A DNA stretch of 64,000 nucleotides, taken from NCBI RefSeq assembly GCF_014698835.1, contig NZ_JACJTU010000005.1, positions 223,200-287,199 on the forward strand. Direction: 5' to 3'. Positions 25,404-32,941 of the stretch are shown here, piece after piece. The position numbers and the translations under genes were made by a program. The stretch is from Nostoc paludosum FACHB-159 (GTDB lineage Bacteria; Cyanobacteriota; Cyanobacteriia; Cyanobacteriales; Nostocaceae). The stretch's first letter is position 1. The number at the start of each line of letters is the position of its first letter. The notes below the pieces were generated by a model that worked only from the letters and a program-made list of their open reading frames with translations, searched no databases and was not told the DNA's origin.

Positions 25404-25749
25404 TACCTCTACGAGTTATTCAGGAATCAAGCCGGATTCCTATAGTTCTTCCCTGTTAAGAGTTCCCTTGCCTCCACAGAGAAACTTTCTTAACCAAGTG
25501 TATTGGGCTATAAAGGTATCCTGAATTTTGATTTAGAGCGAGTAAATCTTGCTTGGTGAGTTAGTGTGTTTGCAGAAAACTACACATAACTTTCAATAGG
25601 GGTTAATACTCAATTAGTGAGGCAGCGATCGCGCAAATTCTTATAAAGATTAGTTTAGATGATACATTTATTCATTGCTTTGTTGTACTTTATCCAAACT
25701 CCAATTACCATGACTGAGATTTCCTCAAAAGAGGCAAAAAGTTAAAACC

Positions 25750-27042
25750 ATGAGGAAAATTGAATCGCTGCTGCAAGTTTTCGGTAGTCGCAAAATGGCG
25801 GCTTTATTATTTTTGGGCTTTGCATCGGGTTTACCGTTATTGTTAATCGGTAATACCTTAAAGGCTTGGATGACTGTGGAAAAGGTAGATTTAGCAGCTA
25901 TTGGGTGGTTTAGCCTCGCCGCGTTGCCTTATTCTTTGAAGTTTTTCTGGTCGCCTTTAATAGATGGGTTAACCCTGCCATTTTTAGGACGACGACGGGG
26001 TTGGTTAATTTTGACACAGATTGGTTTGGCGATCGCGATCGCCATCATGGCTTTTCAACAACCCAAACAAGCATTACAGCTTTTAGCCATCAACGCCATA
26101 GTGATTGCTTTTATCAGCGCAACTCAAGATATCGCCGCTGACGCCTACCGCACCGATGTTTTGGAAAAACTAGAAATGGGGGCTGGTGCAGCGGTTTTTA
26201 TCTTAGGTTATCGAATTGCTTTGTTAGTCGCAGGTGCTTTAGCTTTGATACTTGCCGATCGAATGCCTTGGTCATCAGTTTACTTATTGATGGCAGGAAT
26301 CATGTTGATTGGTATTTTTGCCACCTTGTTAGCACCAGAACCCAAGGAAGTTAGCCCTCCCGCTTCCTTAGCGGATGCTTTCATCTTGCCATTTGGCGAA
26401 TTCTTTCAGCGTCAAGGTATCTTGTACGCTATTTTAATTCTTGTGTTCATTACCCTTTATAAACTGGGTGATGCTTTATTGAGCAATATGACCACGCCGT
26501 TTTTGCTGCAAACAGGTTTCACTAAAACCGATATTGGGGCAATTCAAGTTGGTATGGGATTAATTGCAACGATTGTTGGCGCCCTAGCAGGTGGTTCAAT
26601 TTTGAGCGCTATAGGCATCAATCGATCGCTTTGGGTTTTTGGTATTCTACAAGCAGTAAGTAATTTAGCTTACTTTTTCCTAGCATATATCGGTAAAAAT
26701 TACCAAGCTATGGTACTTGCCATCAACATAGAACAATTTTGTGGTGGATTGGGGACAGCAGCCTTTGTTGCCTTTTTGATGAGTCTTTGTAACCAGCGGT
26801 TTTCCGCAACTCAATATGCTTTGCTTTCTAGCTTAATGGCTGTCAGCCGCGATATTCTCGCAGCACCAGGAGGCGCGATCGCTCAAAGCACAGGTTGGCC
26901 TATATTTTTCTTAATAACCATCGCCGCCGCTATCCCCGGACTACTTTTATTGCCAATATTTGCCCCTTGGAACCCTCAGCCAGCGGCAGTATCCAGACCA
27001 GGACTTGACGACGAAGAAGAGGATATATGGGGAATCAAGTAG
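25750..27042 (+). CDS. AmpG-like major facilitator transporter
   Basis: This 430-residue membrane protein has about 12 hydrophobic segments. It carries the AmpG-type N-terminal pattern FLGFASGLPLLLIGNTLKAW and FFWSPLIDGLTLPFLGRRRGWL, plus ATQDIAADAYRTDV in the fifth helix region. AmpG proteins import anhydro-muropeptides from the periplasm for cell-wall recycling. The cyanobacterial substrate is not proven. The acidic tail (DDEEEDIWGIK) overlaps the start of the next gene by 16 bp, so the two are translationally linked. Confidence 0.85.
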   Translation: MRKIESLLQVFGSRKMAALLFLGFASGLPLLLIGNTLKAWMTVEKVDLAAIGWFSLAALPYSLKFFWSPLIDGLTLPFLGRRRGWLILTQIGLAIAIAIMAFQQPKQALQLLAINAIVIAFISATQDIAADAYRTDVLEKLEMGAGAAVFILGYRIALLVAGALALILADRMPWSSVYLLMAGIMLIGIFATLLAPEPKEVSPPASLADAFILPFGEFFQRQGILYAILILVFITLYKLGDALLSNMTTPFLLQTGFTKTDIGAIQVGMGLIATIVGALAGGSILSAIGINRSLWVFGILQAVSNLAYFFLAYIGKNYQAMVLAINIEQFCGGLGTAAFVAFLMSLCNQRFSATQYALLSSLMAVSRDILAAPGGAIAQSTGWPIFFLITIAAAIPGLLLLPIFAPWNPQPAAVSRPGLDDEEEDIWGIK

Positions 27043-27443
27043 TTATTGCTGTCGGCACATTCATCCTCTTGCTTACTGGTTTATTACTTGGGTATGTTCT
27101 CTCACAGTTAGTTCTAGGATTTCTAGCCTTTAACCTCCTAACTTTTTTCGGAACACTCAGTCTAATTTTAATTTTTGGTACACTTTATTACGTTTTATTT
27201 TGGCAACTGCGGAGAGAACAGTCTCGGTCATCACCATCATCACTAAATCGCCCAATACCAAACCAAGCAGAAGAGGATGTATCTGATAGCTATCTCAAAA
27301 ACAGGTTAATTGCCAGGTTATCTGGTGATACCGCCGCTGCCGACAGGTTAATTGAACAGGCAAGAGAAACTTATCCTGGAATGCCGGAAAATTGGTATTG
27401 CGAGAGAGTACTTGATGATTTAGAGGGCGATCGGCAATCTTAG
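27027..27443 (+). CDS. Small membrane protein with cytoplasmic tail
   Basis: The 138-residue product has two hydrophobic segments (about residues 5-28 and 32-58). A polar tail follows, ending in a compact conserved-looking segment, YLKNRLIARLSGDTAAADRLIEQ with NWYCERVLDDLEGD. I recognise this as a cyanobacterial hypothetical without a known role. Its start lies inside the end of the AmpG-like gene, which suggests coupled expression. Confidence 0.75.
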   Translation: MGNQVVIAVGTFILLLTGLLLGYVLSQLVLGFLAFNLLTFFGTLSLILIFGTLYYVLFWQLRREQSRSSPSSLNRPIPNQAEEDVSDSYLKNRLIARLSGDTAAADRLIEQARETYPGMPENWYCERVLDDLEGDRQS

Positions 27444-27449
27444 CGGGGC

Positions 27450-27550
27450 ATGGGGAGATAGGGAGATGGGGAGATGAGGAAGACGCGGGGACGCGGGGAC
27501 GTGGAGAATAAACAATGCCCAATGCCCCATGCCCAATGCCCCATGCCCAA
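27450..27550. repeat. GGGGAGA / GACGCGGGG / CCATGCC repeats
   Basis: Three kinds of short tandem units follow each other: GGGGAGATA/GGGGAGATG, GACGCGG repeats, and CCCAATGCCCCATG. The GACGCGG unit also occurs inside two coding regions (27839-28378 and 35714-38527). Confidence 0.8.
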
Positions 27551-27632
27551 AAAATCGCTAAAATAAACAAGAATACTTTACAAATCTTCAGCTAGGTTCT
27601 CATAAAAGCTGTTAACCGTTTGCAATTAAAAT

Positions 27633-27821
27633 ATGGCTATTTTTCGTCAATACATCGCCCCACTGCTTGTTGTTTTGGTATTTGTCTTTGCCCTAGTGGC
27701 GGTCAGCGCCCGCATATTTTTACCTTCAGATATGGCAGCACCAGCACCAATTGAAGAGGTAAGTATAACTTCTCAACCAACTCCCGCTGATTTACCACCA
27801 GCGCATAAGTCAGCTAGTTAA
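27633..27821 (+). CDS. 62-residue single-pass membrane protein
   Basis: The short frame begins at an ATG and encodes one strong hydrophobic segment (residues about 7-30, APLLVVLVFVFALVAVSARI). A Pro/Ala/Thr-rich tail, predicted to lie outside, follows. There is no recognised family. It lies 17 bp upstream of the acetyltransferase gene on the same strand, which supports a real gene in a small operon. Confidence 0.6.
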   Translation: MAIFRQYIAPLLVVLVFVFALVAVSARIFLPSDMAAPAPIEEVSITSQPTPADLPPAHKSAS

Positions 27822-27838
27822 GTTAATAAACGTCAGAA

Positions 27839-28378
27839 GTGTCTGAGCAATTACTACCTGGATATTTGATTCGCCGTGGCTCAACTTTAGATCGATCGCT
27901 ACTGCTGAAATTCATGCAGCGGACTTACCAGGATCTTTTCCCCAATCAAGATTTTTCCCACCTAGAACAAACAGTTAAGCAATACTTCTCCAGCGACACA
28001 CCTTTGTGGTGGGTTGAAGAAGACGCGGAGAATGAGGGACACGGGGACGCGGGGAAATTACTCTCCGCGTCCCCGCGTCCCCCCATCCCCGCGTCCTCTT
28101 CCCCCATCGCCTGCCTGTGGGTGGGCAATGCCATAGACCAAGTACAAGGTAATCGTCATGCTCACATCTTTGTCCTTTATGTTGCGCCAGAACATCGGCG
28201 ACGGGGTATTGGTACAGCTTTGATGCAATGTATAGAAAATTGGGCGATTCAAAGAGGCGATCGCCAAATTGGCTTACAAGTTTTTCAATCAAACAAACCT
28301 GCATTAAATCTTTACGACCGATTAGGTTATCAAACCCAATCCCTATGGATGGTAAAATTCCTGAATGCACAAAAATAA
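27839..28378 (+). CDS. GNAT-family N-acetyltransferase with a repeat-derived insert
   Basis: This 179-residue protein starts with GTG (VSEQLLPGYLIRRGS). The acetyl-CoA-binding motif A is clear: HIFVLYVAPEHRRRGIGTALM, with the R/Q-x-x-G-x-G/A loop. The C-terminal FQSNKPALNLYDRLGYQTQSLWM is the family's motif B. Residues about 62-91 (AENEGHGDAGKLL and Ser/Pro-rich residues) are encoded by GACGCGG/CCGCGTC repeats and look like an in-frame insertion in a loop before the strand CLWVGNA. The substrate cannot be named. Confidence 0.85.
   Translation: MSEQLLPGYLIRRGSTLDRSLLLKFMQRTYQDLFPNQDFSHLEQTVKQYFSSDTPLWWVEEDAENEGHGDAGKLLSASPRPPIPASSSPIACLWVGNAIDQVQGNRHAHIFVLYVAPEHRRRGIGTALMQCIENWAIQRGDRQIGLQVFQSNKPALNLYDRLGYQTQSLWMVKFLNAQK
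28039..28078. repeat. Inverted GC-rich repeat inside the acetyltransferase gene
   Basis: ACACGGGGACGCGG (28039-28052) pairs with CCGCGTCCCCGCGT (28065-28078) with one mismatch. It is embedded in frame in the coding sequence and resembles the intergenic units at 27479-27503. Confidence 0.85.
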
Positions 28379-28510
28379 ATTAGAGGATAGCGATAAAATA
28401 CTTTAGCGCCTGAGTTATGGCGGTTCTCGTTTGCATTAAACTCAACGAAGGACAACGGTAAGTGTACAATAATGCAACTGATATATATAAAACTTTAAAT
28501 TATTAGCGTG

Positions 28511-28531
28511 GGGGATTATGTATTAATCCCC
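28511..28531 (+). promoter_or_regulatory. Hairpin before the HEAT-repeat gene
   Basis: GGGGATTA and TAATCCCC form a perfect 8-bp stem with a 5-nt loop, 21 bp before the start codon. It could affect translation initiation or be an operator. Confidence 0.4.
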
Positions 28532-28552
28532 AAAACGGATTGAAATGAAATT

Positions 28553-29311
28553 ATGTATGACGAAGACGATCTAAGCCTACTTGATGCAGAGGAGGAGCTA
28601 GAAAGCCCCCTAGATAAATTAGAGCCGCTAACTGCCTCCTCAGAAGTACCCAAGCCCGATCCAGATTTAATGTTAGCCCTGCTAAACAATCCCCAGCCCC
28701 AGCAAAGAATGTTAGCGGCGCGTGCTTTTTGCGATCTGGAAGATGCTCGTGCTACTCCCCATTTGATTCGCTTGTTAAGTGATAACTGTCCCTTAGTGCG
28801 GGTGAGCGCAGCTTATGGCATCGGACGCAATCCTAGTTCCGAAGCAGTGACTCCGTTAATTGCTCAATTGAACCGGGAATGGAATGGCTATGTGCGTAAA
28901 GGCGTTGTTTGGGCTTTAGGAAACTGTCGCGATCGCCGTTGTTTAGCACCCCTAGCAGACGCCTTAAAAACTGACATTTCCGCAGTGCGTTTGTGGGCTG
29001 CTAGCGCCCTAGCGCAAATGGCAGAAGTAAGTTATGAAGCAATTATTGGGGCCATACCACCCTTGATAGGAGCCTTAGTCAATGACCCAGTAGCAGCTGT
29101 ACGGAGTAACAGTGCTTGGGCAATTGGTCAACTGTGCCGCGAACTGCCTTCTAACGTAGTTTATGCTACAGCGATCGATGCTCTGATTCAAGCCTTTGCC
29201 GAAGACGAAGATTTGGGAGTACGGGAAGATGCTAGAGCCTCACTGCTGGGAGTTGGCGATCCCCGTGGCTTACAGTTGATTGAAACCCTCGAACAAGAAG
29301 GGTGGTTTTGA
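28553..29311 (+). CDS. HEAT-repeat protein
   Basis: The 252-residue protein has an acidic N-terminal tail (about residues 1-40) followed by about six HEAT-like helical repeats. Examples are LAARAFCDLEDARATPHLIRLL, VRVSAAYGIGRNPSSEAVTPLI, VRKGVVWALGNCRDRRCLAPL and VRSNSAWAIGQLC. It resembles the phycobilisome-lyase/NblB-like HEAT family of cyanobacteria. However, no phycobiliprotein genes are nearby, so a scaffold role is all that can be said. It is downstream of the acetyltransferase by about 170 bp. Confidence 0.85.
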   Translation: MYDEDDLSLLDAEEELESPLDKLEPLTASSEVPKPDPDLMLALLNNPQPQQRMLAARAFCDLEDARATPHLIRLLSDNCPLVRVSAAYGIGRNPSSEAVTPLIAQLNREWNGYVRKGVVWALGNCRDRRCLAPLADALKTDISAVRLWAASALAQMAEVSYEAIIGAIPPLIGALVNDPVAAVRSNSAWAIGQLCRELPSNVVYATAIDALIQAFAEDEDLGVREDARASLLGVGDPRGLQLIETLEQEGWF

Positions 29312-29345
29312 TTTATTTGGGCATTGGGCATTGGGCATTCTAGGA

Positions 29346-29432
29346 AGTGTGGGAGGTGTGGGAGGTGTGGGAGGATGGGGAAGAAATCTTTCCCCCCACA
29401 CTCCCCACACTCCCCACACTTCCTCATCTCCC
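29346..29432. repeat. GTGGGAG / CTCCCCACA inverted tandem arrays
   Basis: (GGTGTGGGA)n is followed by (CCCCACACT)n, forming a long potential hairpin between the convergent HEAT and cupin genes. It may serve as a bidirectional terminator. Confidence 0.85.
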
Positions 29433-29462
29433 TCATTTCCCCATGCCCCATGCCCCATGCCC

Positions 29463-29870
29463 TTATTCATTTTCACTTACAGACTTGACCAAATTTAGTT
29501 CATAGGGGCGTTCTGTATCGTCCTCTCCTAAGTACTCGCCATTTTGAATTTCTAAAATAACTAATGGAATATGACCAGGGTTTTCTACTTTATGCAGTGT
29601 TGCTGCGGGAACATAAGTTGACTGGTTGCGATTGAGTAGGATTTCTTGTTCGCCACAAGTGACTTTAGCTACACCTGAGACTACAACCCAGTGTTCATGA
29701 CGATGATAATGGATTTGTGGTTTAATGCCGTGTCTGGGTTTAATTTCAACGCGACTAATTCTATAGGTTTCTCCCTCTTCAATCACCTCCACATTACCCC
29801 AATATCGTGTACCTGAATGTGAAGACACTTCATTAATATTAGACTGAGTATTATTTTCATTCAGAGTCAT
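29463..29870 (-). CDS. Cupin protein, mannose-6-phosphate isomerase type II-like
   Basis: The 135-residue single cupin has the metal-site motif HYHRHEHWVVVSG (H-x-H-x3-4-E type), followed by PAATLHKVENPGHIPLVILEIQNG. RYWGNVEVIEEGETYRISRVEIKPRH matches the C-terminal cupin of bifunctional mannose-1-phosphate guanylyltransferase/isomerase. It is a stand-alone domain here, so it may isomerise mannose or fructose 6-phosphate or bind a related sugar. No polysaccharide genes are adjacent. Confidence 0.85.
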   Translation of the reverse strand: MTLNENNTQSNINEVSSHSGTRYWGNVEVIEEGETYRISRVEIKPRHGIKPQIHYHRHEHWVVVSGVAKVTCGEQEILLNRNQSTYVPAATLHKVENPGHIPLVILEIQNGEYLGEDDTERPYELNLVKSVSENE

Positions 29871-29981
29871 AACTAATCTCTCACATCAATGATTATTAAT
29901 ATTTGTCAATAATCTAGCCTAAAGTCAGTAAATCCGGATAGGAATTCTTGATAAAAAAAGGACTTAGGGCATGGGGCAAGC

Positions 29982-30198
29982 AGGAGGTGTGGGAGGGGTG
30001 GGAGGTGTGGGGGGTGTGGGAGGGGTGGGAGGTGTGGGAGGTGTGGGAGGGGTGGGAGGGGTGGGAGGTGTGGGAGGTGTGGGAGGTGTGGGAAAAAATC
30101 TTTCCCCCCTCTCTCCCCACACTCCCCCATCCCCCTCTCTCCCCACACTCCCCACACTCCCCCATCTCCCCACACTCCCCCATCTCCCCACACTCCCC
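29982..30198. repeat. Long GGGAGGTGTG / CCCCACACTCCC inverted arrays
   Basis: About 110 bp of G-rich units (GGGAGGTGTG, GGGAGGGGTG) is followed, after an AT-rich centre, by about 85 bp of complementary C-rich units. It lies between the sorbosone dehydrogenase 3' end and the cupin 5' end. Both halves are rich in runs of three or more G or C. Confidence 0.9.
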
Positions 30199-30207
30199 GT
30201 TTTCAAA

Positions 30208-31551
30208 CTAGCCTCCTGTATACTGAATCCTATAAATCCGATTATTGGCTTCTTCTGTTACTAGTAGACTGCCGTCTGGTAAGACGAGTAAACCTACGGG
30301 TCGTCCCCAAGTAGTTGGTACAGAGGGATTGAGCAAAAATCCGGTGAGAAAATCTTCGTAATACCCTTGTGGTTCTCCTTTTGCATCAAAAGGAACAAAC
30401 ACGACTTTGTAACCAGTACCGCGATCGCGATTCCAAGAACCACGAAAAGCAGAAAAAGCACCGTTGCGGTACTTTTGTGGAAATGTCTTACCATCATAAA
30501 ACTGCAAACCCAATGCTGCTGAGTGTGCCTGAAACAGCACATCCGGTGTTTTGGTAAGGGCTGCTAAGTCGGGGCGTTTACTTCGATCGTTATTTTTTTG
30601 ACGCGGATCGAGGTTATTTGGCGTCAAGTAAGCATAAGGCCAGCCGTAGAATTCTCCTTGTCGGATGCGTGTGAAATAATCTGGTACTAAATCATCACCA
30701 ATTCCATCCCGTTCGTTAACTGTAGTGTAAAGTTCCTTAGTTACAGGATGAAAATCCAGACCAACAGGGTTACGCAAACCGGAAGCGAAGGTCTGCTGTT
30801 GGGAACCATCCAAATTCATCACCTGCACTGAAGCCCGTGGTAAAGGTTCTTCATCTACGTTGGTTCCAGAACCAACTGATACATATAATTTATTGCCATC
30901 AGGCGAGACAACAACATTGCGCGTCCAATGATTGTTATAACCTTCAGCAGGCAAGTCAGCAATTTTTTGCCCATTACCTGTAATTTTGTTTTCACCTTCA
31001 GTATAGGGAAAACGCAATACAGCATCTGTGTTTCCCAGAAAGAAGGAATCACCAGCAAAAGCCATGCCAAAGGGTCGATTGAGTCCGTTTTTCCTGGTAG
31101 CAAAGGTTTCTCGCACATCGGCTACCCCATCGCCATTGCTGTCACGCAACAGACGAATACGATTTTGCCCGGTTTCAGTCACTAGTACATCACCACTAGG
31201 GGTTAAAGCTAGCCAGCGTGGGGCATTTAGGTCTTCGGCAAAGACATTAACTGTAAAGCCTGGTGGTAGGCGTAGTACTGGATCTTCAGGAATGCGTACA
31301 ACCTCAGGGCGCTTAGACGCACTTTCTGTTGCGAAGGGTGCTGGTAAGTTCTTGAGATTAATTCGGATAGGTTTAGGTGAAAATGCTTCAGTGCGAATGA
31401 TATTTTTCGACTTTGTAGGATTTTGTGCCAGTTCGGCAGCAGATACAGATGTTTGCGGTGGTGGATTATCTGAAGAGGCGCGAGTCTGGTTACACGCTGC
31501 TACCAAAATGAGTAAAAAAACTGGCAGCAAGAAACGCGCAGAAGCTTTCAT
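30208..31551 (-). CDS. Sorbosone/glucose dehydrogenase-like beta-propeller lipoprotein
   Basis: The start was set at the ATG at 31549-31551, which gives a signal peptide with a lipobox (LLILVAAC, Cys at about residue 20). The 447-residue protein has the soluble PQQ-dependent sugar dehydrogenase fold: LPPGFTVNVFAEDLNAPRWLALTPSG, RPFGMAFAG, NNHWTRNVVVSPDGNKLYVSVGSGTN, RNPVGLDFHPVTKELYTTVNERDG and SLLVTEEANNRIYRI. It is probably anchored in the periplasm or outer membrane and oxidises a sugar or aldose. Many cyanobacterial members are of unproven substrate. Confidence 0.85.
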   Translation of the reverse strand: MKASARFLLPVFLLILVAACNQTRASSDNPPPQTSVSAAELAQNPTKSKNIIRTEAFSPKPIRINLKNLPAPFATESASKRPEVVRIPEDPVLRLPPGFTVNVFAEDLNAPRWLALTPSGDVLVTETGQNRIRLLRDSNGDGVADVRETFATRKNGLNRPFGMAFAGDSFFLGNTDAVLRFPYTEGENKITGNGQKIADLPAEGYNNHWTRNVVVSPDGNKLYVSVGSGTNVDEEPLPRASVQVMNLDGSQQQTFASGLRNPVGLDFHPVTKELYTTVNERDGIGDDLVPDYFTRIRQGEFYGWPYAYLTPNNLDPRQKNNDRSKRPDLAALTKTPDVLFQAHSAALGLQFYDGKTFPQKYRNGAFSAFRGSWNRDRGTGYKVVFVPFDAKGEPQGYYEDFLTGFLLNPSVPTTWGRPVGLLVLPDGSLLVTEEANNRIYRIQYTGG

Positions 31552-31713
31552 GATGGTAAACACTATACACAATTTTTATACTGTAGACTTGAAACTTAAT
31601 AATTGTCGCCAGTCTAAAGTCCGATTTTTCTTAGGATTGGGGATAGGAAGAGGCAAAGGGACAAATAATAAATCAGTTAACAATCAACAGTTAAAACTCC
31701 CAATGCGCTATCT

Positions 31714-32928
31714 TCAGGCGTATAAACATTTATTTGTCAATAAAAAATTTTCAAATTCAGCTGCTGGTAATGGACGACTAAATAGAAAACCTTGCATAGA
31801 ATTACAGTTGTGTTGGCGCAAAAAAGCTAGTTCGGCTTCGGCTTCTACACCTTCGGCAACTACATTAAGGTTGAGATTATGAGCCATTTGAATTAGTGCT
31901 TTGGTAATGGCTGATTTTTGCAGGTCGTTGGCAACATTATGGATAAAGTAACGGTCAATTTTTAAAGTATTAATTGGTAAATTTTTCAGGTAAATTAAAG
32001 AAGAGTAGCCTGTACCAAAATCATCGATCGCTATTTTCACACCTAGAGAACGCAATTTATTCATAGTGGCGATCGCGCTATTCACATCTTGCATAATCAT
32101 GCTTTCAGTGAGTTCTAATTCTAAACAATCTGCTTCCAAATCATTGGTTTCTATAAAATTTACTATTTTATGGATAAAATCTGGTTGATTAAATTCAATC
32201 ACCGATAAATTCACAGCAATCTTCAATGAATAAATTCCCGCATCATCTCGCCAGCTTTTAATTTGCTGGCACACTCTTTTTAACACCCATTTGCCAATCG
32301 GAACAATTAAACCTGTAGACTCAGCGATGGGAATAAATTCTGTCGGATAAATTGTTCCCAATTCTGGGCTTTGCCAGCGCAACAAACTTTCAGCGGCTAC
32401 TATCTTCCCAGAAACAATATCCACTATTGGTTGATAATAAATTTCAAACTCTTGAAAATTGTGTTGCTTGATTGCCCGATGCAAGCTAATTTCTAACAAC
32501 TGCATTTTCGGAGACAAGTTGTGAGTTGCATTCTGAGCAGATAAATATCTTTTTAAAGTAGCGTATTTTTCTAACCTATTCATGATGGCGCTTAATAACT
32601 CAGCACGAGTGAATGGCTTAGTTATATAGTCATCTGCACCCAGATCCATACCTCGACGAAAGTCAGATTTGGCAGATTTAGCAGTGAGGAAAATGAAGGG
32701 AATTGTTGCCGTATTTGGGTCTTGACGTAATGCTGTTAGCACGCCATAACCGTCAATTTCTGGCATCATCATATCACACAAAATTAAATCAGGAACTTCA
32801 GAAATGGCCAAATCTAACCCGATTCTGCCATTGGCTGCGGCAAGAGTTTCAAAATCTTCAGCTTCTAGTAAATCTAATATGTTTTCCCGAACTGATTCTT
32901 CATCTTCAATTATTAAAATTTTTGGCAT
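31714..32928 (-). CDS. Response regulator with EAL (c-di-GMP phosphodiesterase) output
   Basis: The start was chosen at the ATG at 32926-32928, preceded by TTGAGGTTAATT. The 404-residue protein has a REC domain (about residues 1-120: LIIEDEESVR, phospho-Asp in LILCDMMMPEIDG, Lys in FLTAKSAKSD) and a C-terminal EAL domain from about 148. The motif reads ESLLRW in place of EALLRW, while LELTESMI, IAIDDFGTGYSSL, DR and NVVAEGVE are kept, so hydrolysis of c-di-GMP is likely. It follows the histidine kinase gene after 13 bp, and the two form a cognate pair. Confidence 0.9.
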   Translation of the reverse strand: MPKILIIEDEESVRENILDLLEAEDFETLAAANGRIGLDLAISEVPDLILCDMMMPEIDGYGVLTALRQDPNTATIPFIFLTAKSAKSDFRRGMDLGADDYITKPFTRAELLSAIMNRLEKYATLKRYLSAQNATHNLSPKMQLLEISLHRAIKQHNFQEFEIYYQPIVDIVSGKIVAAESLLRWQSPELGTIYPTEFIPIAESTGLIVPIGKWVLKRVCQQIKSWRDDAGIYSLKIAVNLSVIEFNQPDFIHKIVNFIETNDLEADCLELELTESMIMQDVNSAIATMNKLRSLGVKIAIDDFGTGYSSLIYLKNLPINTLKIDRYFIHNVANDLQKSAITKALIQMAHNLNLNVVAEGVEAEAELAFLRQHNCNSMQGFLFSRPLPAAEFENFLLTNKCLYA

Positions 32929-32941
32929 AATTAACCTCAAG

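Noticed and set aside
29948..30211. Several long frames in all directions rich in Gly-Val-Trp or Pro-Thr-His
   Set aside because: They are artefacts of the GGGAGGTGTG tandem array.
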